Shown: positions 23,590 to 36,165, numbered from the stretch's first letter. The stretch is 64,000 nucleotides of DNA from Aporrectodea caliginosa (GCA_020284085.1 JACEVL010000018.1:676001-740000), one strand, 5' to 3'. The notes: generated by a model not told the origin, from the letters alone. Numbers and translations: made by a program.

Positions 23590-23880
23590 TGTATTGTATC
23601 AATAAATTTCTAAATGCCTCTCACAGAATAACTCAGACTCGCTCTCAGCACGGAAGCCCCGGGGGAATAGAAACGCCTTTAAAGAGTGAGAGACCGATGA
23701 GTAAAACCAGTTATTAGTTTAGCCCTTAGTGAGGGGAAGGTCATTCCAAATGGAGGGACCCACCACAGCAAACACCTGGTGTTGGGCCAGAGCAGTCCTA
23801 TGCCTAGGAATAAAAAGATCAAGGCGATCTGGATAGTGAGACGAGGATGCAGGTAGCGGATTCTGCATATAGTCTGGTTT
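23590..23880. repeat. SINE/LINE-like dispersed repeat fragment
   Basis: Words CTTTAAAGAGTGAGAGA, GGAAGGTCATTCCAAA and GGAGGGACCCACC recall a family also seen at 21110-21180 (CTTTAAGAGTCGAGAGA) and 28990-29090 (GGGAGAGCATTCCCAA, GTCTAGGTCC). It is a dispersed repeat of unclear class. Confidence 0.45.
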
Positions 23881-23959
23881 CCATTATGATGTTAATTAGC
23901 TCAGAATTATTCCTAGTGGCCTATATTGTGCAGTGTATTATAAAATTATATAATAATAA

Positions 23960-24168
23960 TAATATCTTTTCTTTAATAAGCGCCTGACAAACGCACTGCG
24001 CTGTACATTTACATGTTATGCAATTTAAATCTTAACTACTAACAGAACAGACAGCTTGCAATACAACGGCGCTAATAGCAGCCTACAAACATATCCGCCC
24101 AACGGGGGCTCGAACTCGGTACCTCTCGGTCTGTGTGCCAGATGTTATCCAATGCGCCACGTGTATAT
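23960..24168 (-). repeat. tRNA-derived SINE (monomeric)
   Basis: Minus strand: A box-like GTGGCGCATTGG (24152-24163), B box-like GAGTTCGAGCCCC (24105-24117), then a body ending in AAGCGC and an AT-rich (ATT)n tail at 23950-23970. tRNA-like spacing; not a functional tRNA because the cloverleaf arms do not pair. Confidence 0.6.
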
Positions 24169-24234
24169 TGTCCATAATTCAATATATGATATGACAAGAC
24201 CTGTGCAGTACTATTTGGTGCCTTAAGGTCATCG

Positions 24235-24500
24235 GGTGCGGGCCGAATCCCCGAAACCCGAATCCCTAAAAGGAATTTCGGCTGGATCCCGAAATTGATT
24301 TTCTAAGTCCGACCCGAATGAACATCATTAACAAATACACATTCGAATAGGCAGTATATCGTATACATCAAGGCCATGCAACATCTTTGTGATGTTTACA
24401 ATTTAACTTTGAATAGCTCGGCGCCGCTTTCTAGAAAACTGTTTTCGGGAAATCGGGCTTTTGTCTGTTTTCAGTTGTTTCGGGGATTTGGGCTGACCCC
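24235..24500. mobile_element. MITE, GGTGCGGGCC family, copy B
   Basis: 266 bp with ends GGTGCGGGCCGAATCC and GGATTTGGGCTGACCCC; flanks AGGTCATCG (24226-24234) and AGGTCATCT (24501-24509) match at 8 of 9 bases. Close to copy A over its whole length. Confidence 0.85.
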
Positions 24501-24606
24501 AGGTCATCTCCAAATGGTTCAATTAACTATCTTGTGGTCTCTAATGAGTTAAAGATGCACAAGCTGAGACAGCATTTGACTCTATTCAACTTAACTGTAA
24601 TTAATA

Positions 24607-25074
24607 CCATATTTTTTGTACTATAAGTCACTCCTTTGTATAAGACGATGTGACATACAAGTGGAAACATTTGTGTAAATTCAGTACATAGGTCGCATTT
24701 GCATATATGGCACACCCAAACACAGCTGGTCAGATGTGTACCGTACTAACAGTGGCCATAAATATATGACCATCATTAGCAAATACTTTGCTAAAAATAA
24801 CCTTTTGTTTAAATTAAATTTGATGCACTTTTGAAATAATTTTTTTTCAATGTTTGATATTTGTTGTTGTTTTATGGTAGTTTTTGGCAATTTTTAAATT
24901 AAGGATTACAACCTTTGCTGCTTGTTTTGATTTTACAATGATAAGTGACATAGCTGTAGGGATCCAAGGATAATATATTGACTTATAGAGAAGCAGTTAG
25001 ATATTATACAGATTATTTAAGTCGCTACTCTTGACTCTCAAGTAAAACCGTGACTTATAGGCTGGAAAACATAG
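24607..25074. mobile_element. Tc1/mariner-like MITE just upstream of IMP3
   Basis: Left end CCATATTTTTTGTACTATAA then GTCAC; the right end reads back as CTATGTTTTCCAGCCTATAA then GTCAC. TA flanks both ends (24605-24606 and 25075-25076). No ORF of note. It ends 102 bp before the IMP3 start codon, so the IMP3 promoter is short or overlaps the element. Confidence 0.65.
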
Positions 25075-25176
25075 TAGCACTTTGCCACTTTATTTTTATT
25101 GTCTTATCTTTCATGCATTGTGTATAGTAATTGGTTTGTTTCGTTCAGTTTTTGCATAAAGAGAAATTAGTCAAAA

Positions 25177-28100
25177 ATGGTCCGTAAACTGAAGTATCAC
25201 GAGAAGAAGTTGCTGAAGAAGGTCGATTTTATATCATGGGAAATCGACAACAACTTGAATGAAGTGAAAGTGATGAAAAAATATTATATTCAGAAAAGAG
25301 AAGATTACACAAAGTAAGTACAACAAATTCTTATTCTGATTTGTTGCTCAAAATATTTTCTATTCCATGCTTTTCGTAATTAACTATATATTTATTCATA
25401 TTTGTTAGCATTTATTTTATAAGCACTGTTTGAGATACTTGAAAGTGCTATATTGGGTATTTGGATGCATGCATTTTGCATCAGTTGATAACTATAGCTG
25501 TGAATGATTATTATCTTGATTATTTTGGGTTTCAGATCAAGTGCTTTTCTCCTTATGCCATTTTTGTATCATTATGCATGTAAAATTTGTCTTTGCTTGT
25601 AATATGTCTTTTATTGTACTTTATTGTTATCATGGTAATCCTGTGCATCTTGGATGTGTGTAGTGCTTTATTTGGTGCCACATCAGTGGTTATCATTCTT
25701 ACACTAGGCCACAAGTGATTTACTAGATTTTTTAGATGCACTAAGCTGTGAATCTTGCACTCTGTAGTAGACTTTATCCATGGTGAAATGTTTTGTACCT
25801 CTTTACATTCTCTGAAATTTTGCTATGCTTCAAAGAAAATTTGTTTTGTGCTCTTCAGATACAACAAAATGTCCCGTGGAATTCGGACATTTGCAGAGAA
25901 ACTCAAGTCGATGGATCCAAAATCTCCTGCACGAGCTGAACTAACGGCCGAGCTTTTAACCAATCTGTAAGATTGTTTCAACCATATTATGCAAATTAAT
26001 GTAAATATTTTCAGATTTGACTTGGTCAATATACAGTTTGGCTTGAGTGTTTTCTCTTTTTTTGTCTGTGGTTAGCATTCTTCAGCTTGAAGCTGCATAT
26101 TATAAACAAAACTGTCAAAATATTTGCAGCTTTTAGATTAGGTACTACACAGTTTGGCCAAAGCATTTTTCTGTTTAAATAGAATAGTAGTAGTTTGTTA
26201 TTTTTTTTTGTCTCACTGGATTTCTTTTAAAGATTTACATACTTGTACAGAGTACAGTGTTTCTCTGTCGGGTTTTTAGCTGTGTCTAATAATGTCTACA
26301 GATACAGAAACATTATGTAAAACTCTGAGAAGGAATAGTGCAATGTATTGACATGAAATAACGAACATTTACTATTGTAAACCTTCTCTATCATGTAGTG
26401 GCCTTGAAAATGTTCGATATTTTATGTCAACACATTGCACTATGCACAGTTAAGCACGATCCAGCTTTGACGTACAATCCTTCATTTCTGAGGTTTCTAT
26501 AGGAGGTTCATGCTATTGTATCATAACTAATGTGAAATTAAAAGTCATCTATCCTAAGATGTTGATTTTCAAAGATAAATACGACCTCTGTAACACTAAA
26601 AAGAATTAATTGTATTAGCTCCAAGCCTGAATACAGATAGCAGCACTGGATGTTGAAGAAACGCAAAAAAGTTGGTGATGCAAAACTTATGCACACCACT
26701 GTATATTCATTTGTAATGACATTTGACATCATATAGGCTAGTGCAGAGTGCCTCTGAGTAGATATCTTGAAGGGGCGCTATATAAATGTTCATTTACATT
26801 ACGTTCATTTATGGTACATTGTGCAGGTATTTGGAAATGTGTCTCAACATTTACATACATGGTGTCTTTTATGTAACCCACTGTGTGGCTAAAACTTTGC
26901 AATGTGGCAAATCCAAAAGTGTGACTTTAGTAAATTTTATTTAAGCAGTGTTATGCTCCCCAAGGTCTTACTTTAAATCAGCGTTTTGGGAATATCAAAC
27001 CTGAATATTGATTTGTGTTTGATGTCTTGACAGGGAGGAGATGGGGCTAGTACCTACAAAACAGAGCCTGGAACTGTGTGAAAAAGTCACAGCCACATCG
27101 TTCTGCAGGTCAGTTTTCAGATGTAACATTCTTGAAGGAGGAGTGCATATGGTAAAGCATAGTACAGCATTAAAGGAATGTTATATTTGTCATTTTGATT
27201 CATGTAGACCAGAGGTGTCAAAGCTTCTTTAATGGCAGTATTTTCCAGCAACTGGTGGTTGCCAAAGGCGCCTGAGAAAAGTGGAGGTTGGGGTTTTGGA
27301 GGGGGTACGGTGAACCCGTCCGCAGAAAATTTCTGCAAAGTTAAATCTTAAATGGTGCACTTTTTGCATACAAACAGTCTTAATTTTAATCTTCATTATC
27401 AGAATCCTCTATAGCAGAGTGAGGATTTAGTATGGACTGTGACTTTTTGCTAGCACAGCAATTTGAATTTTCTTCATGTGCAGTGAAAATGACAAATTTG
27501 AACTTTTATTCTCAAATTGTGTAGTCTTTAGGCAAGGCTCTGCGAGCCAGAAAAACAATGTCAGCAGACCTGAAATGGCCTGTGGGCCAACTTTTGACAC
27601 CTCTGATGTAGAACACCCGTGTCTAAATGGGGTTTGAATTACAGCACGTTTGGTAATGCACTACACTGTGTCCACGATAAAGTAGAACACTAGACTTTGT
27701 GAAATATCTTGGCCAATTGTAGTATTATAGGTACTAAACTTGGTGCACATGAACTTCAGTCTATTCTATCTATACCCTGCAAATTTTATTACAATTGATG
27801 CAATGGTTACGAGGATATACCCTTATGAAATTGGGTGGTGCAGGAACCAAGTTACCGAACAGTAAAACGCATCGACAGATGCGTGCGCGGCTGATCATCC
27901 TGACTCAGCACCAGTTCTTCGACAGCATTGATATGTGTTTGCTTTCGTAACACCCGATCTCGTGGTTTCCTTGCAACTGATCTGGTTGTGGCAATCTTTT
28001 TTAACAGCTTGCTGACACCAGCTAGGGACCAATTTTTCCTTGGAAATTCTGTAATGAGTCTCCTTGCACCATACCCCTTCGTCTCTCTCAACTCCTTGAT

Positions 28101-31100
28101 TAAAATCTTGTACTCTGCGCTGAACACCATTGCTTTACAACCAACTACTGTTACGTAAAACAGGTCTCGTAGTGTAACTGTTTCCGAAAATGACGCTTAT
28201 AAACAACATCTTATGTATCTCCTGCGGTAGCCAGAAAAAGTGACGTCTTTCTATGCGTTTTACTGTTCGGTAACTTGGTTCCTGAACCACCCAATTTCTT
28301 ACGGTATATCCTCGTAACCGTTGCATCAATTATAATAAAATTTGCAGGGTATAGATAGAATAGACTGAAGTTCATGTGCACCAAATTTAGTACCTATAAT
28401 ACTACAATTGACCAAGATATTTAACAAAGTCTAGTGTTCTACTTTATCGTGGACACAGTGTATATTAATTGTCGTGATACACACAGGACTAAACAGCTGT
28501 TATTTCCTGAAGCACGGAATCGCATCATTAGGCAAAATGGATTGAAACATGTGTTTGTGTTTTATTTCTTTTTAGGAGGCGATTGCCAGTTGTAATGGTT
28601 CGGAGCAACATGGCAGAAACACTAAAGGCCGCTGTCACATTCATTGAAGCGGGACGTATGTGTCTTTGAAATCCTGCTTTCTTATGGTCTAAATGTTACA
28701 CTGTGTCACGTGTATAAACATGCTTCGATATATTATCCTTATACTTGTGATCAGCCTATTAATAGAAATTTATCTTTTATGAAGTTGATGTTTGTCAATA
28801 TATAGAGCCACTAAAGAAAGGCAGTGTTAGAAGGGAAGGTAATTAGTTTAATTTGTGAAGAATTTCTGATGTGTAAGGCATCAACCAATCACTCCAAAAT
28901 GAAGCCAAAATGTAGTCAATATTCAGAAGATCAGTCCCATAAGACAGAGAGAGACAGTCCATGGTGAATAAACAATTTGAAAGAGACAAGTCTTTCAGTT
29001 GAGAATAAACTGATATAAGTGACTGAGCATAACGAACAGGTACAGGGAGAGCATTCCCAAGTCTAGGTCCTACAATCAAAAAAGCTTGTTCATCATGAAC
29101 AGTTGTAGTCTTAGGTATGACCAGAGAAAGATAATCAGATGGCCTTACTCACTGATAAATAGTGTGGTTGGCCAGTGTGAAATGTTTTGTAAGAGGTCAT
29201 CCATTTTGTACGTACGCATGGATGGGGAGGAGGTAACCCAAATGCATCTGATTGCCTGTTTGCTTATGCATAGGAAGGGGGTAAACCTCAATAATACTTT
29301 GTCTATATTGGCCTGCCTTCAAATGAGTCCCTTCAGTGATCAGGCAATTACTCTAGGAAGAACTAAGTAGGGCTGTGGGAAAGGATCACACAATTGTATG
29401 CCCTAACCTCTGACTGCTATTAACTGTCTTGCAGCTGTGCACTGAGTCCCAACTGCCCTATTAAGTCAGGATATAGAACGTTCTATAGGATTCGGGGAGG
29501 TGCGTGTCAAGCGTACATACGCAGGTGGGGGTGCTAAAAGTACATGTGCGTACAGGGAGGGGAGGGGTCAATTTTTCCCGGATTTCTGCGTACGTACTAA
29601 ATGGATGGGCTTTATACTATGAGCCCCAATTTGAAAGAGAATCTTTGCTTAACAGGAAATGTTTTAATGTTTACAAGCTTGTGCAGAAATTCATCAGAAC
29701 TGGGGTCAAAGGGTAATTCAGATGAGGCGCAAACACGACCATGACAATCCAATGACGAGACTTTAACCTCCAAACTCACGTTGATGCTCATTTGCCAATC
29801 AATGGCATCATTTCCCATAGATGTTTGATGAAATGTCTCAAAGGCACTGGTCAAATAAGTATTTGCATCGACTGTGAAATTCAACTATCTAACTTGGGTG
29901 GAGGGCTTAGATGACCATGACAATCCAATGACAAGACTTTAATCCAAGTGCAACTTTGAGACTGGAAATTTTTTCAGAACATGTAAGCTATGAGAAGAAT
30001 AAATTGTCTGGTTGAGGATTGAGGAATAGCTTAAAGTGCCTTAAGGATATAGACTGTACCTTGAAGATCTATTCAGAAATATTGATATAAATGTGTGATT
30101 ACTTCAAACCACTCTTACTCCAAATAAAGCCCTATTGTTTTTCCAGATGTCCGAGTTGGTCCAAACGTAATAAAAGATCCTGCTTTTCTCGTCACAAGGT
30201 TAGTTTAACTCTGGTATTTGAAGCCAAATTTTGTAATCTGGTAAATTATTTACTCATCTAAGATATTTTTACATCTATTGTATTTTATTTACAAGATTCA
30301 TTACTGAACATTGTATAGGTGATTGCAAATCAAGTTTTTGAGCATTTGCACAATTCCTCCAAACCCTCAACATTTGCACTTGTGGCTGTTGTATATCTAG
30401 TTGAATTCTCTGAATGAGAATGGAATTTAGTTATATCAGATGCCACAAAGACAGTAGTTCTGTATAATCAAAGGGTCGGATTCACACTGAGAAAGTGAAT
30501 GACTGTGAAATGCAGTGAAACAAAGTTCATTAAACCAATATCATCATAATCGTATGTTTCTATGGCAACTCTACAATTGGATTAGATTCATTAAGAATGG
30601 AAAAGAAGCAGATGCATAAATGATGTATTAAATGATGTTTCAAAACTTCATATTTACACCCTGTGACAATTTTATGCTATTGTTATCATGTATCTCATCT
30701 AAGATAAATTTTGAACACTCTGTCTTATTTTACAGGAAAATGGAGAATTTCGTAACTTGGTCACATACGTCAGCTATACGACAGAAAGTGATGGCTTATA
30801 ACGAAATGGTTTGTTTTGCTTCATTTAATCGCCTGGACCTGATTTAAGAGTTGCTCAATGTTGTTTATTTACGGTACTTTCAGAATTAAGAGCACTGTTT
30901 TAAATGCCGTTGTTTGTTTGTGGGTGATGACTGAGACCGTTTCAACGAATATTATAGTTTGTCTGTATTGGTGTTGTTAGCAGTGTTACATCGTGTTGCC
31001 ATGTCTATGTGGTTGAATTTTCCATTCTGTTTCTCCATTTGAGATGGTTGCAATGCCAGACACAACTGCAACATTGGGTTTTCATGTGTTGGATAAGTAG

Positions 31101-31649
31101 AGTTACATGTATCTGTGTACTTAAACTCAGGGCTGTAGCAAGGTATAATTGCGCCCTGTGCCAAGCGTAAATCTAGCAACCCCCACACCCCAAAGATAAG
31201 AGTTAGGCCTATTAGTTCAATTAATTTAAATCATTCCATCTCAAAAGTTGCACACCTCTTGAGTTGCGCCCTGCTCCACGGATGCAGAGGAACACCCCTT
31301 GCTACGGCCCTGCTTAAACTAGCACCTTTAAAGTACAATACAAAAGCACTTGCAGCCTACACATACACTTGTATTGGTGCTTCATTTTTAAACATTGACA
31401 TTTGTGCCAAAGGTGCATCCAGGTAGACTGATTCCAACTGGAAAATGACTTCGCTTTGCTTTCTGCTGTTTTTCAAAAATAACCTTTTACATGGGAGATT
31501 GAACATAATGGGCTTTTGTATGTACTGTTCATAAATGTACCGTAAAATACGCATAATCCGCATATCCTTATTTCCTGTTTGTATAAGAGACATGTTTATT
31601 TACAAGGATCTGTTTTTTGTTGCAGAGGGATGACTTTGAGTTGTCTTAG
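25177..31649 (+). CDS. IMP3: U3 small nucleolar ribonucleoprotein IMP3
   Basis: Seven exons: 25177-25313, 25859-25966, 27034-27108, 28576-28655, 30147-30198, 30736-30808, 31626-31649. They join in frame to 182 residues, close to the human protein (184). The start [70 protein letters not shown] and the ending RDDFELS are the family's signature blocks. Residues about 3-106 are the S4 N-terminal region and about 107-170 the S4 RNA-binding fold. IMP3 works in the nucleolus: with MPP10 and IMP4 it joins the U3 snoRNP in the small-subunit processome and helps U3 pair with the 18S precursor. All splice sites are GT-AG. The introns are long and hold transposons; the coding exons look intact. ATTAAA near 31731 is a possible poly(A) signal. 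Confidence 0.97.
27210..27605. mobile_element. hAT-type MITE (CAGAGGTGTCAAA) in IMP3 intron 3
   Basis: 396 bp with ends CAGAGGTGTCAAAG and CTTTTGACACCTCTG; flanks ATGTAGAC (27202-27209) and ATGTAGAA (27606-27613) differ at one base. Includes the words GCGAGCC and GGCCTGTGGGCCAAC seen in hAT-derived elements of many animals. Confidence 0.85.
27664..28460 (-). mobile_element. mariner/Tc1-type element with ~215-bp terminal inverted repeats
   Basis: Starts CACTGTGTCCACGATAAAG and ends CTTTATCGTGGACACAGTG, with TA on both sides (27662-27663 and 28461-28462). Inverted similarity continues for about 215 bp (27664-27880 against 28245-28460), with only scattered differences. The 360-bp middle carries the N-terminus of a transposase on the minus strand. 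It is nonautonomous. Confidence 0.9.
27852..28130 (-). pseudogene. helix-turn-helix N-terminus of a mariner/IS630-type transposase
   Basis: [20 protein letters not shown], then [33 protein letters not shown] and [16 protein letters not shown]. This is the paired helix-turn-helix start of a transposase group common in marine invertebrates (YGAxxLIxEFPxKxW...LLxK). At about residue 89 the frame runs into the terminal repeat and stops, so the whole DDE catalytic domain is missing. A DNA-binding-only product could in principle bind the long terminal repeats; nothing shows it is made. Confidence 0.8.
28840..29095. repeat. dispersed repeat fragment in IMP3 intron 4
   Basis: Shares GAGCATTCCCAAGTCTAGG-type words with 23590-23880. 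Minus-strand frames are open by chance. Class unknown. Confidence 0.35.
29198..29607. mobile_element. candidate MITE with CATCCATTTTGTACGTACGC ends
   Basis: The left end CATCCATTTTGTACGTACGC reappears inverted at the right (GCGTACGTACTAAATGGATG) with one mismatch. Inside, GCGTAC recurs near the right end. The target duplication is unclear. About 410 bp, in IMP3 intron 4. Confidence 0.55.
31128..31312. mobile_element. hAT-type MITE (CAGGGCTGTAGCAAGG) in IMP3 intron 6
   Basis: 185 bp with ends CAGGGCTGTAGCAAGG and CCTTGCTACGGCCCTG; perfect 8-bp duplication CTTAAACT (31120-31127 and 31313-31320). Confidence 0.93.
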
Positions 31650-31731
31650 GAAGGAACTTGAAAGTGACTTTTGAAATTATAGATGACTCTTTAACACATC
31701 AAAAACGAGATCCATTCTGTTCTTTTGACAT

Positions 31732-33406
31732 TAAAACTGTTAAAACATGTTAAACGAATTTCTACCAACATTCAACACAGTGCTTATGTCAATTAGTTGA
31801 ACTAAAAATTATTGTGTCGTTTTGATGTATGGTGCATTTACATTACTTCAAACTGCCATAACACTGCTATGTACAGTGTATGTCTGTATGAGGCCTAGAC
31901 TGAAGTTTCACGTCCCAACATTTGACACAGCGAGCTGCTGGAATGTTACACAACCATTGAAAATCAGGAACAAATGCATTGTGGTGTCATTCGATTGTTG
32001 CTTTACTGGAAATCCAAAAGCTATTAATTAGTACATGTACTCAATTTAATCTCCCAATCTGATAAACTAAAGCTAAGTACACTGTTAACCATTCAAGTGT
32101 CTATATAAATTTTCATGAAATTTGCTGCTTGAAAGACTTTATTTTGTTTTTCCATTTTTGGATATTTTATGCCAAAGTTCTGTGTGTGTCTGATTTAGCA
32201 GCTATGATGGCATTATATTAGAAGTGGCTATAGTGTGGTCCCTCTGGTGATGGTATGTGAAAGAACATGAGTGACAAGAACTTGCAGCAGATTTGACTAA
32301 TCAAACTGCTTGTGCTGGTAAGATAAGCCCTGCATAAGATTCAGAAACTCTGCCACTGATCGTACTCTTGTCAGTGCCAGTCCCAAGCCTGGATGAAGGA
32401 GGAGGGCGACGCTAATGATCTTTGTTATCAGTGTTGTTAAACTGAAACTACTTGGGAAACAGCGCTCGTGCATAAGCTTGGCTTTCGAGTAGCGCTTTAG
32501 AAGTTTGGAGATTACGATTACGACTACTACTATCAGATTCAGAAAACACTAGTTCTGACTTAAACATAGTTTTTGCTGCTTGTCTTACATATACCTATAC
32601 TGGCAGATTCTGTGAAATAGGTGCCACTGATGCTGGTGATGCAAACCAATTGCAGACAATTAATGATAGACCAAAACTTTATACAGACTAGAGACAGAGG
32701 CATAACTTTGGTCTAGAAAGTGGGAGTTGCAAATATTGCATCATTTCAGAGAAATTTTAAACAACTACAAACTAGCAATAATAAATATTGCTATTCTAAT
32801 GCTATCCCATCTAGCCGAATAGTATGCTTGGACCGAGTTGTGAATATGAGTAAGTTCAAATAAAACAGAATCTTGTTTCAAGGCAAAGTGACTAAAGAGA
32901 AGCTGCAGTAGATGAAGTCTAAAAGTTTTCATCGAAGGAAATTATGAAAGCGAATTACGGATGCAACAGTTGACCTTTTGACCTATCTAACGCATTTGCT
33001 TCTCTGAAAGGTTATTCTCATTTTATCACAGTACCTCGTACGATACAATAAGCCTTGATGCATGCCACAATGCCGCTACTGGACCGGTCTCGCACATTCT
33101 CTGTAACATTCTGTGTCTCTCTGTTAAGTCTGCAATAATGCAGCTGACGACATCAACTGATGGAGAGACTGCAGCATGGCATCATTCTGATTCAAATCCA
33201 GGGCAGGAACCACTATAGAAGTTAGCCTGCTTACTCTTCCTACCCTTTTCCATCGAAATTCCTTGCACAAGGCTCTTAACATAGAAATCTATCAGATCTA
33301 AAAAGGTGTGCCTCAAGATGGTTTGAAAATTTATTAAGTTGATGAAATTGTTGACCTAGCTCATCATGACTAGCCTGACATCTGAATTAATCAAAGAGCC
33401 CAGCCT
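31732..33406. other. intergenic after IMP3
   Basis: No exon seen. 32365-32400 (GTGCCAGTCCCAAGCCTGGA) matches a LINE/SINE-associated sequence also at 53932-53955. 32462-32535 (GCGCTCGTG, TTGGCTTTCGAG, GCGCTTTAGAAGTTTG) is a dispersed repeat also at 40887-40970. Confidence 0.45.
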
Positions 33407-33414
33407 ATTGTAGT

Positions 33415-34868
33415 TAGACCTGGGAGTCACTTTGGTCACCCAATCTGACCCCACTTGACCCTAAAGTGACTTGAGGTCGACTTGAAGTCGACAACTTGGA
33501 GTCAAAACGACTTGACCCGACTTGGAAGAAAAACAACCAACTTTCGACTTAAAGTCGACTTCTGACATGGTAATTACGATTACGTACGGCTAATAATACA
33601 AAAATGTCATGGCAAGCATTAATTTCTTATACTAGGCTAATGGGTAATAAGATCTCAACACATGATGAATAAAATTGCTTATTAGGCCTATTTTAAGCTG
33701 TTTGTGTTTGTTCTTGAACAATTTTGTAATGCTTTAATGGGTTAATAGAAGAATCTGCAGCGGACCGCGGACTAGTTGCACTGAATGGCGTGTTATAATG
33801 ACACAGTTTAATACTGTTGTCGTAATTATTTGGCCACTAACGTCATTCAAATAGATGCAAGCGTATCATCCCACAGTACTACCACTCACCGACAATAAAG
33901 TCGATCATTGTCTAATAGGCCTACAACAGTTTTCCCGTCTGCAAACGACTAATGCAGTGCACCAAAGTAGCGCAAACTATCGATTGATTAGTATGCGATC
34001 CAGATTTCTTTGGGTAGCATTCACTGACGACTAAAAGTTCATTGATTTGCGCGCGTTCAGTTCTTGAAAAGGCAGACGTGCTAACATTTTTATTAACATT
34101 TCGATTCACCAGTTTTATTAAACGTACGTGTGACGCTTTAACATAATAATTTGTAATAATCATGATATAGATAAATTGACACCGATAAAAATAAGTAGGC
34201 CTAAGTAACCGGCGTCGATAATACAAAATAATATCGCAGTACCGTTCTGCGTTTTTTAATATGTCTTCTTACTCTTTCAAATTAGATGACAATCAACTTT
34301 TATCTTCAACACTTCTATTCAGTGTGCATCGTCAACATAAATTAACTATATTTCTTAACACTTCACTCTCAATATACAGCTCTATCTACTGTATTAAGAC
34401 AACTGCATTATTCAAATCGACTGTAATCAGCAATTTCTAACCTTTCCCGCGCTATTAGCACGTGCTCAGTACGAGCTATATTCAGTCAATGTTTACATAA
34501 GACAAGCGGCGCTGACCACCCGCTCAACTAGATCATGTTTATACATATAGCCTATATATGTATACAGGTGTATTGTCATGACACAACCCTAACACACAAT
34601 AGGTCTTAAAAACGTTTGTTCACACTAAAAACAGTATACAACTGCTTAAACGCCATCGTGGCCTCACGATCATTAGTGTGGCGAGATAAATTTAGATTTG
34701 TTTGTGTCCCAAGTCGGTTTAAGTCGACTTGTGTAGAAAACAACTTGAGGTGACTTTTCTGTACAAATTCGACTTGGGGGTCAGTTGCGCTAAGCAGAAA
34801 CGACTCGACTTGACTTGGGATGCCCAAGTCGACTGGGGTCGACTTATTGGGGTCGACTCCCAGGTCTA
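33415..34868. mobile_element. 1.45-kb hAT-like element, ends TAGACCTGGGAGTC
   Basis: Ends TAGACCTGGGAGTC and GACTCCCAGGTCTA; perfect 8-bp duplication ATTGTAGT (33407-33414 and 34869-34876). Both subterminal regions (about 150 bp) are full of AAGTCGACTT-like words in both orientations, a likely transposase-binding array. The middle is AT-rich with no recognisable protein. Resembles 53198-54601 in size and design. Confidence 0.9.
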
Positions 34869-34876
34869 ATTGTAGT

Positions 34877-35825
34877 TAACGTACAGAAGTTACAGTAGTG
34901 GTACCAACAGCAGGTAAGCAAGTTACAGAAAGGCAATCAATTTGTAGGCAAGCTGAAATCAACAGGCAATTTGCAGACAATAACTCTTTTCAATAACTTA
35001 TTCTTTTCAATTACTCTTTTCAGCAACTCATACAAAGGGTAAAAGATGGAACCAGAAATGCATTATGAACATCAATCTTATTTTTATAATAACAATGCTT
35101 AATGAAATACAGAAAGTACGACAGAGTATTAACAGAATTCATCACAATGCGATCACTCATCAATGGCATCAACGAAAACAAAATTCCAATTTTTTTTACC
35201 AATTCATTGTTTTAACATTTGAAACTGTTCAATTCAAATACATATGTGAGCAAGTGAGCAAGTTTTGTAACTATCTTTCAGGTCAACATATTTTTCAAAA
35301 CAGTCATTGAGCATGAAAAACATACATTTTAAAGAGCAACAAACAAAACACTTTCACACACTAGTATCAAGAGATTACAAATAAGAAATGTGCACAAACA
35401 GCTCTTTGTAGCAGTTCATATTTGTTTAACAGTTTTTCTATTAGTAATTCAGGTTGTCCTGGTTTGCCTAACAATTAATCTCAGATCAGACAATGAGATT
35501 TTGCACTGACAATGGAAGGTGGAAACAATACAAGACATGGAGCACCACATAGAACTCGTTTCAGTTATTTAATGAGAAGTGGGAAATTGTAAGACCTAAC
35601 ACAGTATACCAACAAGGGAAATGTGCTAATATCATAATGACATCATGTTTTACTTAATTCTTAGGCTATGCTGTTTTCTAATGTCATGAATAACACAGGT
35701 TTCATGAAGCACAAGGCATAAATTGATGTTCCAGAACGTTAACAAATCCTGATCTAATGACTATGAACTGAAGGGGCAAAGATGATCTCTAGTGTGAAAA
35801 GTGCAGCGAAAAGCAAAAGCGCCCA
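34877..35825. other. AT-rich intergenic, nothing recognised
   Basis: No exon, terminal repeat or RNA gene noticed. Confidence 0.4.
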
Positions 35826-35827
35826 AG

Positions 35828-36165
35828 AAAAGGTTGAAGATAATGGAACACAATACATTCGTGAAATTTAGCCCTACTTCTAAACCTACCGATCACCCAG
35901 AGGAAAAGGGGAGGAGGTGGAAGAGAATGGCACAGAATATAATGCCTAAAATTTGGTCTTACTCCTAAACCCAAAGCTCATCCCAAGGAAAAGGGGAGAA
36001 GGTGGAAGATAATGGAACAGAATAGTTACTGAAATATAGCCATACTCCTAAATCCAAAGATCACCTGGGTTCACCACGAGGAAAAGGGAAGAAGGTGGAA
36101 CATAACAGAACAGTAGATAATGCTTAAAATTTAGCCCTACCCCTTAAACCTAAAGATCACCCCAA
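35828..36165. repeat. ~80-90 bp tandem repeat, four units
   Basis: Each unit carries GGAAAAGGGGAGAAGGTGGA, AATGGAACAGAATA, then AATTTAGCCCTACTCCTAAA and AAGATCACCC. Units start near 35828, 35902, 35990 and 36080. Units differ by 10-20 percent by eye. Confidence 0.8.
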
